Below the pieces are notes generated by a model. The model ran no database searches. It saw nothing but the letters and a program-made list of their open reading frames with translations, and was not told the DNA's origin. Positions 53,156 through 62,551 of a stretch of DNA of 64,000 nt are shown here, one piece after another. Each line of letters starts with the position of its first letter. Within the stretch, counting starts at the first letter, position 1. The position numbers and the translations under genes are program-made. Origin of the DNA: Prevotella melaninogenica (GTDB taxonomy: Bacteria > Bacteroidota > Bacteroidia > Bacteroidales > Bacteroidaceae); the NCBI RefSeq assembly GCF_018127925.1, contig NZ_CP072347.1:1383074-1447073 (forward strand), in the 5' to 3' direction.

Positions 53156-53201
53156 AAAAGCGACAGCATTAAAGGTTATCCCTTGATGCTGTCGCTTTTT
53201 T
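53156..53201 (+). terminator. Terminator of the bamD operon
   Basis: AAAAGCGACAGCAT (53156-53169) pairs perfectly with ATGCTGTCGCTTTT (53186-53199), with further pairing inside and a T run after. It is 19 bp past the DUF4293 stop. The A/T runs on both sides could allow use in both directions. Confidence 0.93.
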
Positions 53202-53774
53202 ATTAGATATCCTGATCTATGAAGTGAGAAGAATCGATCTTATATGCGAAAGAAAACTATTACAAATCTTACAAGAATAGTTTTATTTTATGTTGCTGTC
53301 ATTTTAACATTTCGTGCAATCTAACTGTAAAAGAATAAGTTAGGTGAACACTTTGAATGATAGCAATGACAGCAAAATTTGTTTCAAGTGAATTGTCTTG
53401 TAAAGGGTATCGTGATAGAGCGTTCAAAAACCATTCAATCTTTACATAGAAATCGAAAGGTTCAAGGAGAGATAACACCTAACATTTTAACCCAACTCTC
53501 TAAGTTAGGCTTATGTATAGTCCTTACTATGGTATTGTTTCCTATTTGGATTTAATAAGGTTATAAACCGCCCAAGCGATTGCTATCAGCCACCCGCACC
53601 ATTGGTGTTTACCTTCCGCACCATATGTGCGGAGGCTCCGCACGCTAATAAGAGCGTTTCATCTCTCATACTGAAGTCCCACTTTCAGAAGTAAACTTTA
53701 TCACTTTACATATCGGAGGAAGCTTTTATTATTAGGCTTATTAGCCTAATTGGGCTAATAAGCCTAATATCCTC
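53202..53774. repeat. Intergenic stretch with family-D and family-E repeats
   Basis: No gene is seen. 53591-53650 is a family-D element (CCGCACCATTGGTG, then GTGCGGAGGCTCCGCAC). 53730-53770 is a family-E element (TTAGGCTTATTAGCCTAATT, then GGGCTAATAAGCCTAAT), an interrupted dyad. The 53220-53560 part shows nothing I can name. Confidence 0.6.
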
Positions 53775-53804
53775 AATAAAAAAAGACAGGCAAAAACCTG
53801 TCTT
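53775..53804 (-). terminator. Terminator of udk
   Basis: AAGACAGG (53783-53790), 6-nt loop, CCTGTCTT (53797-53804); on the minus strand a long T run follows (A53776-A53784 on plus). It lies 8 bp past the udk stop. Confidence 0.85.
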
Positions 53805-53812
53805 ACTTATTC

Positions 53813-54439
53813 TTAATCCCCTGGCATTAAGCCTTCGATATACTTACAGAGGATGTTGATACCCTTTACATTCTCGCCTCCCTGTGGGATAATCACATCA
53901 GCATAACGCTTAGTAGGCTCGATGAACTGTTCATGCATTGGCTTCAATACTTCTAAATAGCGCTCTACAACCATTGAAACCGTACGACCACGATCTATCG
54001 TATCACGCTGAATATTACGGATAAGGCGCTCATCAGGATCACAATCAACAAAAATCTTGAGATCCATCATATCACGTAGACGTTTGTTGCTCAATGCCAT
54101 AATACCCTCAACGATGATTACAGGCTTTGGCTCTACATGAATAGTCTCTGGCAAGCGATTGCTGAGAATATAGCTATAAGTTGGTTGTTCAACTGCTCTT
54201 CCCTCACGCAGCTCATTCACCTGCTTAATGAGTAGTTTCCAATCAAAGGCATCTGGATGGTCGAAATTGATTGCCTTGCGCTCTTCATCGGTAAGTTCTG
54301 TCGTGTCATTATAATAAGAATCCAACGGCACAACAGCCACATAATGAGGAGGAAGACTCTCTACGATTTTCTTCACTACGGTGGTCTTTCCCGAACCAGT
54401 ACCACCCGCTATTCCTATGATAGTTATTTTATCCTTCAT
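53813..54439 (-). CDS. udk: Uridine kinase
   Basis: Phosphorylates uridine and cytidine in pyrimidine salvage. 208 residues from the ATG at 54439; a longer in-frame reading from 54490 has no family character. P-loop GIAGGTGSGKTTVVKKI (about 7-23), LDSYYNDTTEL (base/sugar site), NFDHPDAFDWKLL, and VEGIMALSNKRLRDMMDLKIFVD. Length is normal. Downstream of the uracil-DNA glycosylase-like gene on the same strand, 51 bp away with a family-E repeat between. Confidence 0.95.
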   Translation of the reverse strand: MKDKITIIGIAGGTGSGKTTVVKKIVESLPPHYVAVVPLDSYYNDTTELTDEERKAINFDHPDAFDWKLLIKQVNELREGRAVEQPTYSYILSNRLPETIHVEPKPVIIVEGIMALSNKRLRDMMDLKIFVDCDPDERLIRNIQRDTIDRGRTVSMVVERYLEVLKPMHEQFIEPTKRYADVIIPQGGENVKGINILCKYIEGLMPGD

Positions 54440-54490
54440 ATTGGTTGATTTTATTATTCTTATTATTGGGCTTATTTGCCTTAAGTCCAA

Positions 54491-55075
54491 TTAGCCTAAT
54501 ATCCCTAAATCCCTAAACATCCTTTCGTAATACTCAGCCTTCTTCTCGACCTTCATCGGATAAGCACGACTACTACTTGGTTCACGATAAAGTCGCAGCG
54601 TACGATTCTCAAAGCTAAACTCCTTGTGATCACCCATCTTCATCTTACGCGCATCAATACCATAATGCTCTGTAAAGACCGTTGTTGCCAACTGACCTGC
54701 TGCCAACACCGCCTTACACTCTGGCAATGAACGAAGCATTCCATCGAGGTCAGCACGCTCAATGATTTCTAAGTCTTTGTCAGATGCCGTACCTGTTGTA
54801 CGATAGATACGCAAGGCAGTATCGAAGATAGCTATCCCCTTCTCTTTTAAGAAGGGCTTTAGTAAATCAAGTTTATAGGTCTTCTTTTCTTCATCCACAA
54901 AGTAGTGCTTATCTCCGAAGAAGATATGACCAAAGATACGCCACATATCATTCGTGTAATTAGGATAATACCATTCCATACACCAACGTTTTGGTGCTGG
55001 CGGAAAGGTTCCTAACAGCAACAATTTGGCATTGGATGGGAGCCACGGCTCAAAAGGATGAGTTTCTATTTCCAT
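54491..55075 (-). CDS. Uracil-DNA glycosylase family protein
   Basis: 194 residues. Starts FEPWLPSNAKLLLLGTFPPAPKRW, the conserved GTFP/GxxPS-like first motif of this family, and has MEWYYPNYTNDMWRIFG, then FDTALRIYRTTGTASDKDL, and a central AVLAAGQLATTV. The C-terminal LYREPSSSRAYP is in the place of the LPSTSP-like motif. It probably removes deaminated bases from DNA, but the exact base is unclear. The final codons lie within a family-E repeat (TTAGCCTAAT), which sets its C-terminus. Confidence 0.78.
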   Translation of the reverse strand: MEIETHPFEPWLPSNAKLLLLGTFPPAPKRWCMEWYYPNYTNDMWRIFGHIFFGDKHYFVDEEKKTYKLDLLKPFLKEKGIAIFDTALRIYRTTGTASDKDLEIIERADLDGMLRSLPECKAVLAAGQLATTVFTEHYGIDARKMKMGDHKEFSFENRTLRLYREPSSSRAYPMKVEKKAEYYERMFRDLGILG

Positions 55076-55090
55076 TGTTTTATCATCAAA

Positions 55091-55148
55091 TTGGGCTTAT
55101 TAGGCTAATTGGGCTAATTGGGCTAATAAGCCTAATAAGTCTAATAAT
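55091..55148. repeat. Family-E TTAGGCTAATTGGGCTAAT repeat
   Basis: Three units of GGGCTTATTAGGCTAATT-type sequence and the mirrored GGCTAATAAGCCTAATAAG lie between the UDG-like gene and the EEP nuclease gene, ending 3 bp from the EEP stop codon. Confidence 0.7.
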
Positions 55149-55150
55149 CT

Positions 55151-56194
55151 TTACTGCTGCTTAGCAAAGTAAGTTACAACTGGCAAGTGGTCTGAATAAC
55201 CATCGAGCCAAACACCACCAGCAGTGGTTCGCTTGGTATTACCCTTATACTTACCTGACTCCTGAAAGAGATAATCGCGACGGAAAATTTGGTTCTTCCA
55301 GAACTTCAACTCTGAGAAGTCTTTCTTACCATCCTTATTCAGCAAGTTAGGAGTCATGATAATCTGGTCAAAGAGATTCCACTTACCCTGATACTGCAAG
55401 GTTCCTGTTCCTTCCTTTACAAGGACATTATACCAAGGATTGTACATGTCATTTGCACCAACCTCATTGATTTCGCCCTTTGCAGACAGACATTCATGTA
55501 TACTCTTATTGGTTGGGTCGTCATTCATATCACCCATAACAAGCACCTTCACCTTTGGATCTTCACGAAGAAGTGAGTCCTTCAACGCCTTTACCTGCTT
55601 ACCACCCAACTCACGATAGTAAGAACCTGCACCACGACTTGGTAAATGGCACACAATGATGGTCACATGTTCGCCAGCCAGTGTACCACTTACAGTAAGG
55701 AAGCCACGTGTAGCACGAGTGCTGTCCTTTGGTAAATCATAAACATAAGGAACCAACTTTGTATTTCTTACGGTAAAGAGTTTTGGATTATAAATCAAGG
55801 CACAGTCGATACCACGATGGTCGGGTCCTTCGATATGTACATACTTATAGCCACGTTTTGCCAACTCTGGCTGTGCTGTGAGGTCACGCATTGCGTGGTC
55901 GTTCTCAACCTCAGCCAAGCCAATAACCGCACAACCAACATTCGGAAGAACATCTGTACCCATCTCTGCCAATACCGATGCCATGTTATGCAACTTATGA
56001 CTATACTTCATCTCGTTCCACTGATAACTACCAGTCGGCGTGAAATCGTGGTCGTTTTTCCCTTCATCACGTGTTGTATCAAACAAGTTTTCTACATTAT
56101 AGAAGCCTATAGCATAAACAGAAAACTTCTTCTGGGCTGAAGCTGACGTACCGAAAAGAACGGCACAGAAAAGAACTAATAGTAACTTTCTCAT
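55151..56194 (-). CDS. Secreted endonuclease/exonuclease/phosphatase (EEP) protein
   Basis: 347 residues from the ATG at 56194 (preceded by no signal; upstream codons to 56317 lack family character). Signal peptide MRKLLLVLFCAVLFGTSASA. Catalytic motifs of the EEP fold: GFYNVENLFD (Asn, metal), GLAEVEN (Glu), HRGIDCALIYNP, VCHLPSRGAG (His), GDMNDDPT (Asp/Asn), SDHLPVVTYF (Asp-His). Likely a periplasmic or secreted DNase/RNase or phosphatase. Divergent from the TonB receptor gene 295 bp away, consistent with nucleic-acid use. Confidence 0.9.
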   Translation of the reverse strand: MRKLLLVLFCAVLFGTSASAQKKFSVYAIGFYNVENLFDTTRDEGKNDHDFTPTGSYQWNEMKYSHKLHNMASVLAEMGTDVLPNVGCAVIGLAEVENDHAMRDLTAQPELAKRGYKYVHIEGPDHRGIDCALIYNPKLFTVRNTKLVPYVYDLPKDSTRATRGFLTVSGTLAGEHVTIIVCHLPSRGAGSYYRELGGKQVKALKDSLLREDPKVKVLVMGDMNDDPTNKSIHECLSAKGEINEVGANDMYNPWYNVLVKEGTGTLQYQGKWNLFDQIIMTPNLLNKDGKKDFSELKFWKNQIFRRDYLFQESGKYKGNTKRTTAGGVWLDGYSDHLPVVTYFAKQQ

Positions 56195-56489
56195 TATTTT
56201 TAATGTTGTTGTTTTTATCAGAGCGTCTAAACAAAGACTTATAGTACCCTGGGAATCAGCAATAATACGAAAACAAAAGCATAAGCTGATATGTACTCGA
56301 CTTTTAAGTATAGACACACAAAGCCTATAACTGAATCCTGGACACAGTCACGTTTAGTTTGCAAATATCGGTAAATAATCCGACATTTACGCATAATTCT
56401 CGAAAAATTCATCAAAAAGACTTTCTATTTCCAAATTTATTTCGTTACTTTGCAGTCTATAGTATAACACCTATTTAATGTAATCAACT
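56195..56489. promoter_or_regulatory. Divergent promoter region EEP / TonB receptor
   Basis: 295 bp hold the starts of two divergent transcripts. TTACTTTG at about 56444-56451, preceded by A/T-rich sequence, is a near -7 box for the plus strand. A clear box for the EEP gene was not found. No other feature is seen. Confidence 0.4.
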
Positions 56490-59069
56490 ATGCAGAAAAA
56501 GCTGAAACTTGCCGTTTTAGCACTATGCAGTTCGTCTATGGTGGTCGCACAGAATACCGACACAAAGACGAACCAGCAGGCGCAGACGGCCAACGCTATG
56601 GATGAATCGGCGTTCACCTTCACTGAAGCGCAGTTAGGTGAGAACAATGACATGAATGAAAATGTAACGATTCTCAACTCAAACAGTAACGTCTATGCTT
56701 CACAAGTGGGTTTCTTGTATTCGCCCATGCGGTTCCGTTACCGTGCTCTGAACCAGAAATATAACGATGTTTATATCAATGGTGCACCTATGAACGATAT
56801 GGAAAGCGGACAGTTCCGCTACTCTATGGTAGGTGGTATCAACCAGCAGACACGTAACGTTGACTATGCACTTCCTTTTGAGAACAATAACTTCTCAATG
56901 ACAGCTTTGGCTGGAAGTAACAACTATGACTTCCGCGCTGGTTCAATGGCTGGCGGACATCGTCTCACGCTTTCTGCTGCTAACCGTAACTATACCCTTC
57001 GTGGTATGTACAACTATGCAAGTGGATTCAACGCTAAGGGCTGGGCTATTGCTGCCAGCGTTGCTTATCGTTGGGCTAACCGTGGTTACGTTGAGGGGAC
57101 TTTCTATAACTCATTGTCTTACTACTTCGGTGTTCAGAAGAAATGGAACAATGGTCATTCTTTAGCTTTGTCTACATGGGGTAACCCAACTGAGCGTTCT
57201 ACACAGGGCGCAAGTACTGACGAGGCTTACTGGCTTGCTAACGACTATCAGTACAACCCATATTGGGGTTATCAGAATGGTCACAAACGCAATAGCCGTG
57301 TTATAAACGACTTCGCTCCTTCTGCTATCCTCACTTGGGATTGGGATATCAATAAAAAGATGAAGTTGACAACAAGTCTTTTTGCTCAGTATTCTATGTA
57401 TAAGAGCACTAAGCTGAACTATAACAACAGCGAAAACCCACAGCCTGACTACTGGAAGAACCTTCCAAGTAGCTACTATGACGTGTGGGATCAGAGCAAT
57501 GCACGCTATCGTACAGCACAGACTTTCTCTGATTGGCAGACTGCTGTGAACTGGTGGGGCAATAAGGAGAACCGCCAGATTCAGTGGGATCGTCTTTACT
57601 ATGCTAACCGCCAGGCGGCAGCCAATGGTGAGGATGCACTTTACTACGTGCAGGCTAAGCACAATGATGCAATGACAACGGCACTGTCTTCTACTCTTAC
57701 TAACCATCTTGGTAAGAACAAGGTGTTTAATGCAGGCCTTTCACTCGGTCAGACTTTAGCTCGTCACTATCAGACAATGGAGGACCTCTTGGGTGCAAAG
57801 AGTTTCCATAACATCAATACTTATGCGCTCGGAACCTACGCTGCAGCTGACCCACGTGTTCAGTATGACCTTAATACAACCGGTACTTTGGGTTTAGGTA
57901 AGCTCGTATATGAGGGTGATACATTCGGTTACGACTATAATATCAACGTACGCCGTGCTAAACTTTGGGCTAATTATGCGCAAACTATTGGCAAGCTTCA
58001 CTATATGGTAGCTGGTAGAGTTGGCTATGACAACATGTATCGAGTAGGTAACATGCGCAATGGTATGTTTGCTGACAACTCTGCTGGTAAGAGCAAGGAT
58101 GCAAACTTCCTTACAGGTGGTGTGAAGTCTAATGCTACCGTTACCCTTGGTGGTGGTAATGCACTTTCTCTCGGACTGGGTTATGAGCATCGTGCACCAA
58201 ATGCTAACACTGCTTTTGCTTCACCTGAGATGAACAATGACTTTGTTCTCAACCTCCACAATGAGCGTATTTTCTCAAGCGAACTTAGCTATCAGTACTC
58301 TGGTAGTTGGCTCCACGCTAACCTCAGTAGCTACTACAACCACATGACAAACGTGACCGAGTGGCAGAACTTCTACTTTGATGATGCTAACTCTTTCACA
58401 TACGTTAGCATGACTAACATGAAGAAGAATTACTATGGTATTGAGTTGGGACTTGACTTCAAGCTCACAAGCTTCCTTAACTTCAAGGCGCTCGGTACTT
58501 GGAGCGAGGCTAAGAATGCTAACAATGCTGATGTTATCTACTTGAACTCTACGAAGAGCACTTATAACAAGGATATTGTTTACAATAAGAATATGCACGA
58601 AGCAAGCACTCCTCTGAGTGTTTACAGTGCAATCCTCAGTTATCACAAGGGTGGTTGGTTCATCGACTTGAGCGGTAACTACTATGATCGTATCTACCTC
58701 TCTTACGCACCAAGCCTCCGTTATGGCAACACTCTCCGCACAATGGGTACTGCGCTTGGCGGTATGGATGCTAATGGCAACTATACTCCTTACGCACAAA
58801 CTGAGGGTCATGGTGGCTTTATGCTCGATGCTTCTATCGGTAAGAGTCTTTATCTCCGCCATGGAAGTTTGTCTATCAACTTGATGATTACCAACTTACT
58901 GAACAACCAGAAGATTGTAAGTGGTGGTTATGAGCAGGGCCGCAGCAACTACACTGTCAACAAGACGACTGGAGCTGCTACAACACGTGCTTACGACTTC
59001 TACCGCAATCCTAAGAAGTATTACGTGAATGGTATCAATGGTATGTTGAACGTAGCTTACAAATTCTAA
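56490..59069 (+). CDS. TonB-dependent outer-membrane receptor
   Basis: 859 residues. Signal peptide MQKKLKLAVLALCSSSMVVAQ, a plug-like part (about 55-160: NVTILNSNSNVYASQVGFLY, FRYRALNQKYNDVYINGAPM, NFSMTALAGSNNYDFRAGSM), then a beta-barrel with many aromatic-ended strands and the terminal Phe (NVAYKF). It lacks the carboxypeptidase-like and STN domains of SusC, so it is the simpler receptor type. Followed at 21 bp by two OB-fold lipoproteins, with a secreted nuclease divergently placed. Uptake of nucleotides or nucleic-acid fragments is an inference. Confidence 0.88.
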   Translation: MQKKLKLAVLALCSSSMVVAQNTDTKTNQQAQTANAMDESAFTFTEAQLGENNDMNENVTILNSNSNVYASQVGFLYSPMRFRYRALNQKYNDVYINGAPMNDMESGQFRYSMVGGINQQTRNVDYALPFENNNFSMTALAGSNNYDFRAGSMAGGHRLTLSAANRNYTLRGMYNYASGFNAKGWAIAASVAYRWANRGYVEGTFYNSLSYYFGVQKKWNNGHSLALSTWGNPTERSTQGASTDEAYWLANDYQYNPYWGYQNGHKRNSRVINDFAPSAILTWDWDINKKMKLTTSLFAQYSMYKSTKLNYNNSENPQPDYWKNLPSSYYDVWDQSNARYRTAQTFSDWQTAVNWWGNKENRQIQWDRLYYANRQAAANGEDALYYVQAKHNDAMTTALSSTLTNHLGKNKVFNAGLSLGQTLARHYQTMEDLLGAKSFHNINTYALGTYAAADPRVQYDLNTTGTLGLGKLVYEGDTFGYDYNINVRRAKLWANYAQTIGKLHYMVAGRVGYDNMYRVGNMRNGMFADNSAGKSKDANFLTGGVKSNATVTLGGGNALSLGLGYEHRAPNANTAFASPEMNNDFVLNLHNERIFSSELSYQYSGSWLHANLSSYYNHMTNVTEWQNFYFDDANSFTYVSMTNMKKNYYGIELGLDFKLTSFLNFKALGTWSEAKNANNADVIYLNSTKSTYNKDIVYNKNMHEASTPLSVYSAILSYHKGGWFIDLSGNYYDRIYLSYAPSLRYGNTLRTMGTALGGMDANGNYTPYAQTEGHGGFMLDASIGKSLYLRHGSLSINLMITNLLNNQKIVSGGYEQGRSNYTVNKTTGAATTRAYDFYRNPKKYYVNGINGMLNVAYKF

Positions 59070-59090
59070 AACTAAATACAGGAAACGATT

Positions 59091-60326
59091 ATGAAGAAAC
59101 TGAAATATTTAATGATGGCAGCTGTCTGCGCACTCTTTGCATCTTGTATGGGCGATAGCTACGCAGAGCCAGCTGAAACAGGTTCGGCGCCATACGGCAA
59201 CAATGAACTGACCGAAACAAATGTCATTTCTATTGCTCAGCTGAAGAGTAAGTTTGCTAACTATATTGCGACGGATTACCGTGATGGCGTCAGCTATGCT
59301 AAGGTTACAGACGATATCAAGATAAAGGCTATCGTTACAAGTTCTGACGTTGCTGGTAACATCTATCAGGAGTTAGCTTTGCAGGACGCAACAGGTGCTA
59401 TTATCGTTAGTGTTGCTCAGGGTGGTTTGCATGGTGCACTACCTATCGGCACGGAAGTCTTGGTAAGTCTGAAGGACCTTTACGTAGGCAACTATGGTAA
59501 GCAGGCACAGATTGGTGTTCCTTCTGTGAATGCTTCTGGTGCAACAACCATTGGTCGTATCAGCCGTACTGTTTGGGATCAGCACTATAAGATTCTCTCT
59601 TCTGGTAATAAGGTTGAACCTACTGAGTTTGCTTCTGGCACCAACGCAACAACTTGGAACCTCGACACTGATGGCGGTAAGTTGGGTATTATCCGTAACG
59701 TTAGCTTTAAGAGTAGCAACAGCAGTAAGGTTACTGATACTTTCGCTGATGCTAATGGCGGTGCGGGTAGCGTTAGCTGGACCCTAAACGAGCAGGATGG
59801 CAGAAAGGTTATCGTGTATAATAGTAACTTTGCTAAATTCGCTAATAGCAAGGTCCCAACGGGTAAGGTTGACATCGTTGGTATCTTCAAACGCTTTAAT
59901 AACCAGTGGGAGATTATCATCCGCTCACTTGATGACATCAAGCCTGCAGAGAAGGTTGACCCATTCAAGGGACTCCCAGGCAAGGGTGATGGCACACAGG
60001 CTAACCCATTGGATATCACACGTGCTTTGGCTTATGCAAAGTTGAATAAGAAGGATGCTAACACTTACTATATCAAGGGTATCATCTCACAGATAGATGA
60101 GGTTTCAACTCAGTATGGTAATGCTCGCTACTACCTGTCTAATGATGGTACAACAACTGACCAGTTGCAGGTGTTCCGTGGCTTGTACTTGAATGGCGAT
60201 AAGTTCACTGACCCTTCACAGATTAGTGTAGGAAAGAAGGTTCTTATCCTTGGTACCTTGGATTTTTACGAGGCAACATCAAACCCACAGGTTGGTCGTA
60301 ACAGTAAGATTATCTCAATTAATTAA
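59091..60326 (+). CDS. DUF5689 / OB-fold surface lipoprotein
   Basis: 411 residues. Lipoprotein signal MKKLKYLMMAAVCALFASC (lipid Cys 19). Residues about 40-290 match DUF5689: ISIAQLKSKFA, IKIKAIVTSSDVAGNIYQEL, ALQDATGAIIVSVAQGG, LKDLYVGNYGKQAQIGVP. The C-terminus (about 300-411, YYIKGIISQIDEVSTQYGNARYYLS) is an OB-fold domain like those of the next gene, a fold often used for nucleic-acid binding. Probably a surface ligand-binding partner of the receptor upstream. Co-transcribed with the genes on both sides (21- and 23-bp gaps). Confidence 0.83.
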   Translation: MKKLKYLMMAAVCALFASCMGDSYAEPAETGSAPYGNNELTETNVISIAQLKSKFANYIATDYRDGVSYAKVTDDIKIKAIVTSSDVAGNIYQELALQDATGAIIVSVAQGGLHGALPIGTEVLVSLKDLYVGNYGKQAQIGVPSVNASGATTIGRISRTVWDQHYKILSSGNKVEPTEFASGTNATTWNLDTDGGKLGIIRNVSFKSSNSSKVTDTFADANGGAGSVSWTLNEQDGRKVIVYNSNFAKFANSKVPTGKVDIVGIFKRFNNQWEIIIRSLDDIKPAEKVDPFKGLPGKGDGTQANPLDITRALAYAKLNKKDANTYYIKGIISQIDEVSTQYGNARYYLSNDGTTTDQLQVFRGLYLNGDKFTDPSQISVGKKVLILGTLDFYEATSNPQVGRNSKIISIN

Positions 60327-60349
60327 CAAGACAAATAACTATACAGAAT

Positions 60350-61696
60350 ATGAAAAAGATTATTTATTCAATGATGGCGCTGGCTATGACAACAACTGTC
60401 TTCACAAGCTGTGAGGATGTTCCAGCTCCATACAGTGTTACATTTGAAGAGAACAACAATAACAACACAAACACACCTACCACTCCTACTGCTGGAACTG
60501 GTACAGAGGCTGACCCATTCAACGTTGCTGCAGCGTTGAAGTATATTGATGCTGGTCAGAACCTTGATAAGGATGTATATGTTTCTGGTACAATCGTTAG
60601 TGTCAAGGAGATTGATGCTGCCAACTATGGTAATGCTACCTATCTTATCTCTGACGATGGAACGACCAACGGACAGTTGACTGTATATCGCGGCTATGCA
60701 CTTGGTAATAAGAAGTTCACTGCAAGCGATAAACTTAACGCTGGCGATAAGGTTGTTGTATATGGTAAACTTGTAAACTTCAAGGGTACGAAGGAGTTCA
60801 CACAGGGCAACTATATCTACTCTCTCAATGGTAATAAGGCTGCTCAGCCAACACCAACAGCTGACTTGAATACAGAGACTACTGCATGGACTGTTACTGA
60901 AGCTGTACAAAAGATTCAGGCTAACCAGACTGCTACGGGCGAGGCTTATGTAAAGGGTGTTATCTCTGAGGTAGTTTCTTATAACGAGAACTATAAGAGT
61001 ATCACTTACTATATCTCTGATAACGGTACAGACAAGACGCTCCAGGTATTCTCTGGTAAGGGTCTCAATGGTGCTGACTTCGCTGCAAAGACTGATCTTC
61101 AAGCTGGTCAGACGGTAGTTGTTAAGGGTAACCTTAAGGCTTTCACCAATAAGCAGGGCAAGGTTATCATGGAGATTGACAAGAACAATAAGATTATCTC
61201 TATCAGCGGTGCTTCTACTCCTCAGCCTGCTGCTACTGGTCTTACCGCTAAGTTTGAGACTGGTATGGATAACTTTACTATCAACAACATTACACTCCCA
61301 GCAGACCTTTCTTTCGTATGGAAGCATGATGCAACTAATAAGTACATGAAGGCTTCTGCATTTAAGAAGCCTACTAACTATGCTGCTGAGAGCCGTCTTA
61401 CATCTCCTGCTTTCAGCCTCGCAGGTAAGACTACTGCCACCCTTTCTTTCAAGCATGCAGCTAAGTTCTTCGCTAATGCAGCTAACGAGTTTAAGGTACA
61501 GGTGTCTACAGATGGTACAACATGGCATGACGTTGCTGTTTCAACTTATCCTACAGGTACTGACTGGAAATTCGTCGATGCTACATGCAACCTCTCTGCA
61601 TACGCAGGTAAGGCTACTGTTTACATTGGATTCCTCTATACAAGCACTGCTACTAAGGCTGGTACATGGGAAATCAAGGACGTAGAAGTTAAGTAA
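60350..61696 (+). CDS. Lipoprotein with two OB-fold domains and a jelly-roll domain
   Basis: 448 residues. Lipoprotein signal ending VFTSCEDVP, then an Asn/Thr-rich linker. Two OB-fold copies follow (about 65-160, VYVSGTIVSVKEIDAANYGN; about 180-285, AYVKGVISEVVSYNENYKSI), homologous to the C-terminus of the previous protein. The last about 140 residues (TTATLSFKHAAKFFANAANE, VQVSTDGTTWHDVAV, VYIGFLYTSTATKAGTWEIKDVEV) look like a choice-of-anchor J/cleaved-adhesin jelly roll that binds ligand on the surface. Last gene of the three-gene receptor operon. Confidence 0.8.
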   Translation: MKKIIYSMMALAMTTTVFTSCEDVPAPYSVTFEENNNNNTNTPTTPTAGTGTEADPFNVAAALKYIDAGQNLDKDVYVSGTIVSVKEIDAANYGNATYLISDDGTTNGQLTVYRGYALGNKKFTASDKLNAGDKVVVYGKLVNFKGTKEFTQGNYIYSLNGNKAAQPTPTADLNTETTAWTVTEAVQKIQANQTATGEAYVKGVISEVVSYNENYKSITYYISDNGTDKTLQVFSGKGLNGADFAAKTDLQAGQTVVVKGNLKAFTNKQGKVIMEIDKNNKIISISGASTPQPAATGLTAKFETGMDNFTINNITLPADLSFVWKHDATNKYMKASAFKKPTNYAAESRLTSPAFSLAGKTTATLSFKHAAKFFANAANEFKVQVSTDGTTWHDVAVSTYPTGTDWKFVDATCNLSAYAGKATVYIGFLYTSTATKAGTWEIKDVEVK

Positions 61697-61712
61697 AGTT
61701 CCCTTATCTTAT

Positions 61713-61772
61713 CTTCGTGCGAAAGCCCCGCACCAATGGTGCGCATGGTAAACACCAATGGTGCGGAGGCTC
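61713..61772. repeat. Family-D repeat
   Basis: TTCGTGCGAAAGCCCCGCACC..., GTGCGCATGGTAAACACC and ACCAATGGTGCGGAGGCTC: third copy of the family. It lies right after the stop of the OB-fold lipoprotein gene, with no other gene in 61697-62021. Confidence 0.65.
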
Positions 61773-61909
61773 ATGACACACGGAATTACTAAGTATAAGG
61801 AAACTTATTGGTTACGAAATGACCTAAAGGGAAGCAAAAGTTTATACCGTAGATATTTTTAGTTGTATCACTCGAAATATCGAATGAGCCTAAAAAACAG
61901 CTTAAAATA

Positions 61910-61941
61910 TTTGGCTGACTACAGAATTATTCGTAATTTTG
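61910..61941 (+). promoter_or_regulatory. Promoter of the L31 gene
   Basis: TTTG (61910-61913), exactly 20 bp, TAATTTTG (61934-61941): both boxes fit. The leader to 62022 is about 75 nt. Confidence 0.75.
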
Positions 61942-62021
61942 CACCCTGTAAAGTGTCTATACCCCCTTTGATAAAGGGAAGACTACAGCAAGTATATTAT
62001 TAACAATTAGATAACAATAAA

Positions 62022-62273
62022 ATGAAACAAGGTATTCATCCAGAAAACTATCGCCCCGTCGTATTTAAGGATATGTCCAACGGCGATATGTTCCTTACAA
62101 AGTCTACATGCAAAACTTCAGAGACAGTAGAATTTGAAGGCGAAACTTACCCAGTGGTAAAAGTCGAAATCTCAAGCACCTCTCACCCATTCTACACTGG
62201 TAAGAGTAAGCTTGTCGATACAGCAGGTCGCGTTGACCGCTTCATGAGCCGTTACGGTAAGTTGAAGAAGTAA
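62022..62273 (+). CDS. rpmE2: 50S ribosomal protein L31, type B
   Basis: 83 residues, starts [20 protein letters not shown] and ends [13 protein letters not shown]. It has one Cys (TKSTCKTS) rather than the CxxC pairs that bind zinc in type A, so it is the zinc-independent type B form. In other bacteria type B replaces type A under zinc limitation; here it is the only L31 in view. Own promoter and a strong terminator (62304-62347). Confidence 0.96.
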   Translation: MKQGIHPENYRPVVFKDMSNGDMFLTKSTCKTSETVEFEGETYPVVKVEISSTSHPFYTGKSKLVDTAGRVDRFMSRYGKLKK

Positions 62274-62303
62274 TCGATAATACCCTTCGACATTATTACA
62301 TAC

Positions 62304-62347
62304 AAAGTGCGGACAAACGTAGTTGCATATACGTTTGCTCGCACTTT
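62304..62347 (+). terminator. Terminator of the L31 gene
   Basis: AAAGTGCG-GAC-AAACGTA (62304-62321) pairs with TACGTTT-GCT-CGCACTTT (62330-62347) around an 8-nt loop, with a short T run at the end. It lies 31 bp past the stop. Confidence 0.85.
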
Positions 62348-62551
62348 TGCATTCAACGGAACAGAAACAAATAATATTCTGTCTACAGATTGTATTGAAG
62401 AAATAGATAACAGAGGATAACCTATAATTGAAAGCTTCATAGAAAGCTTAAGATTGGGGATAACATGGAGAACAGACATTAGATGTCTACGCATAATCCA
62501 TCTGTTTCAAACAAGCTAAAACTTCACTGTCAGCCATCCAAAGACAAAAGA

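Noticed and set aside
57162-58862. Long antisense frames inside the TonB receptor gene
   Set aside because: The plus-strand reading has signal peptide, plug and barrel; the antisense frames have none.
60368-61528. 386-codon open frame opposite the OB-fold lipoprotein gene
   Set aside because: Composition follows the reversed codons of a well-supported plus-strand gene.
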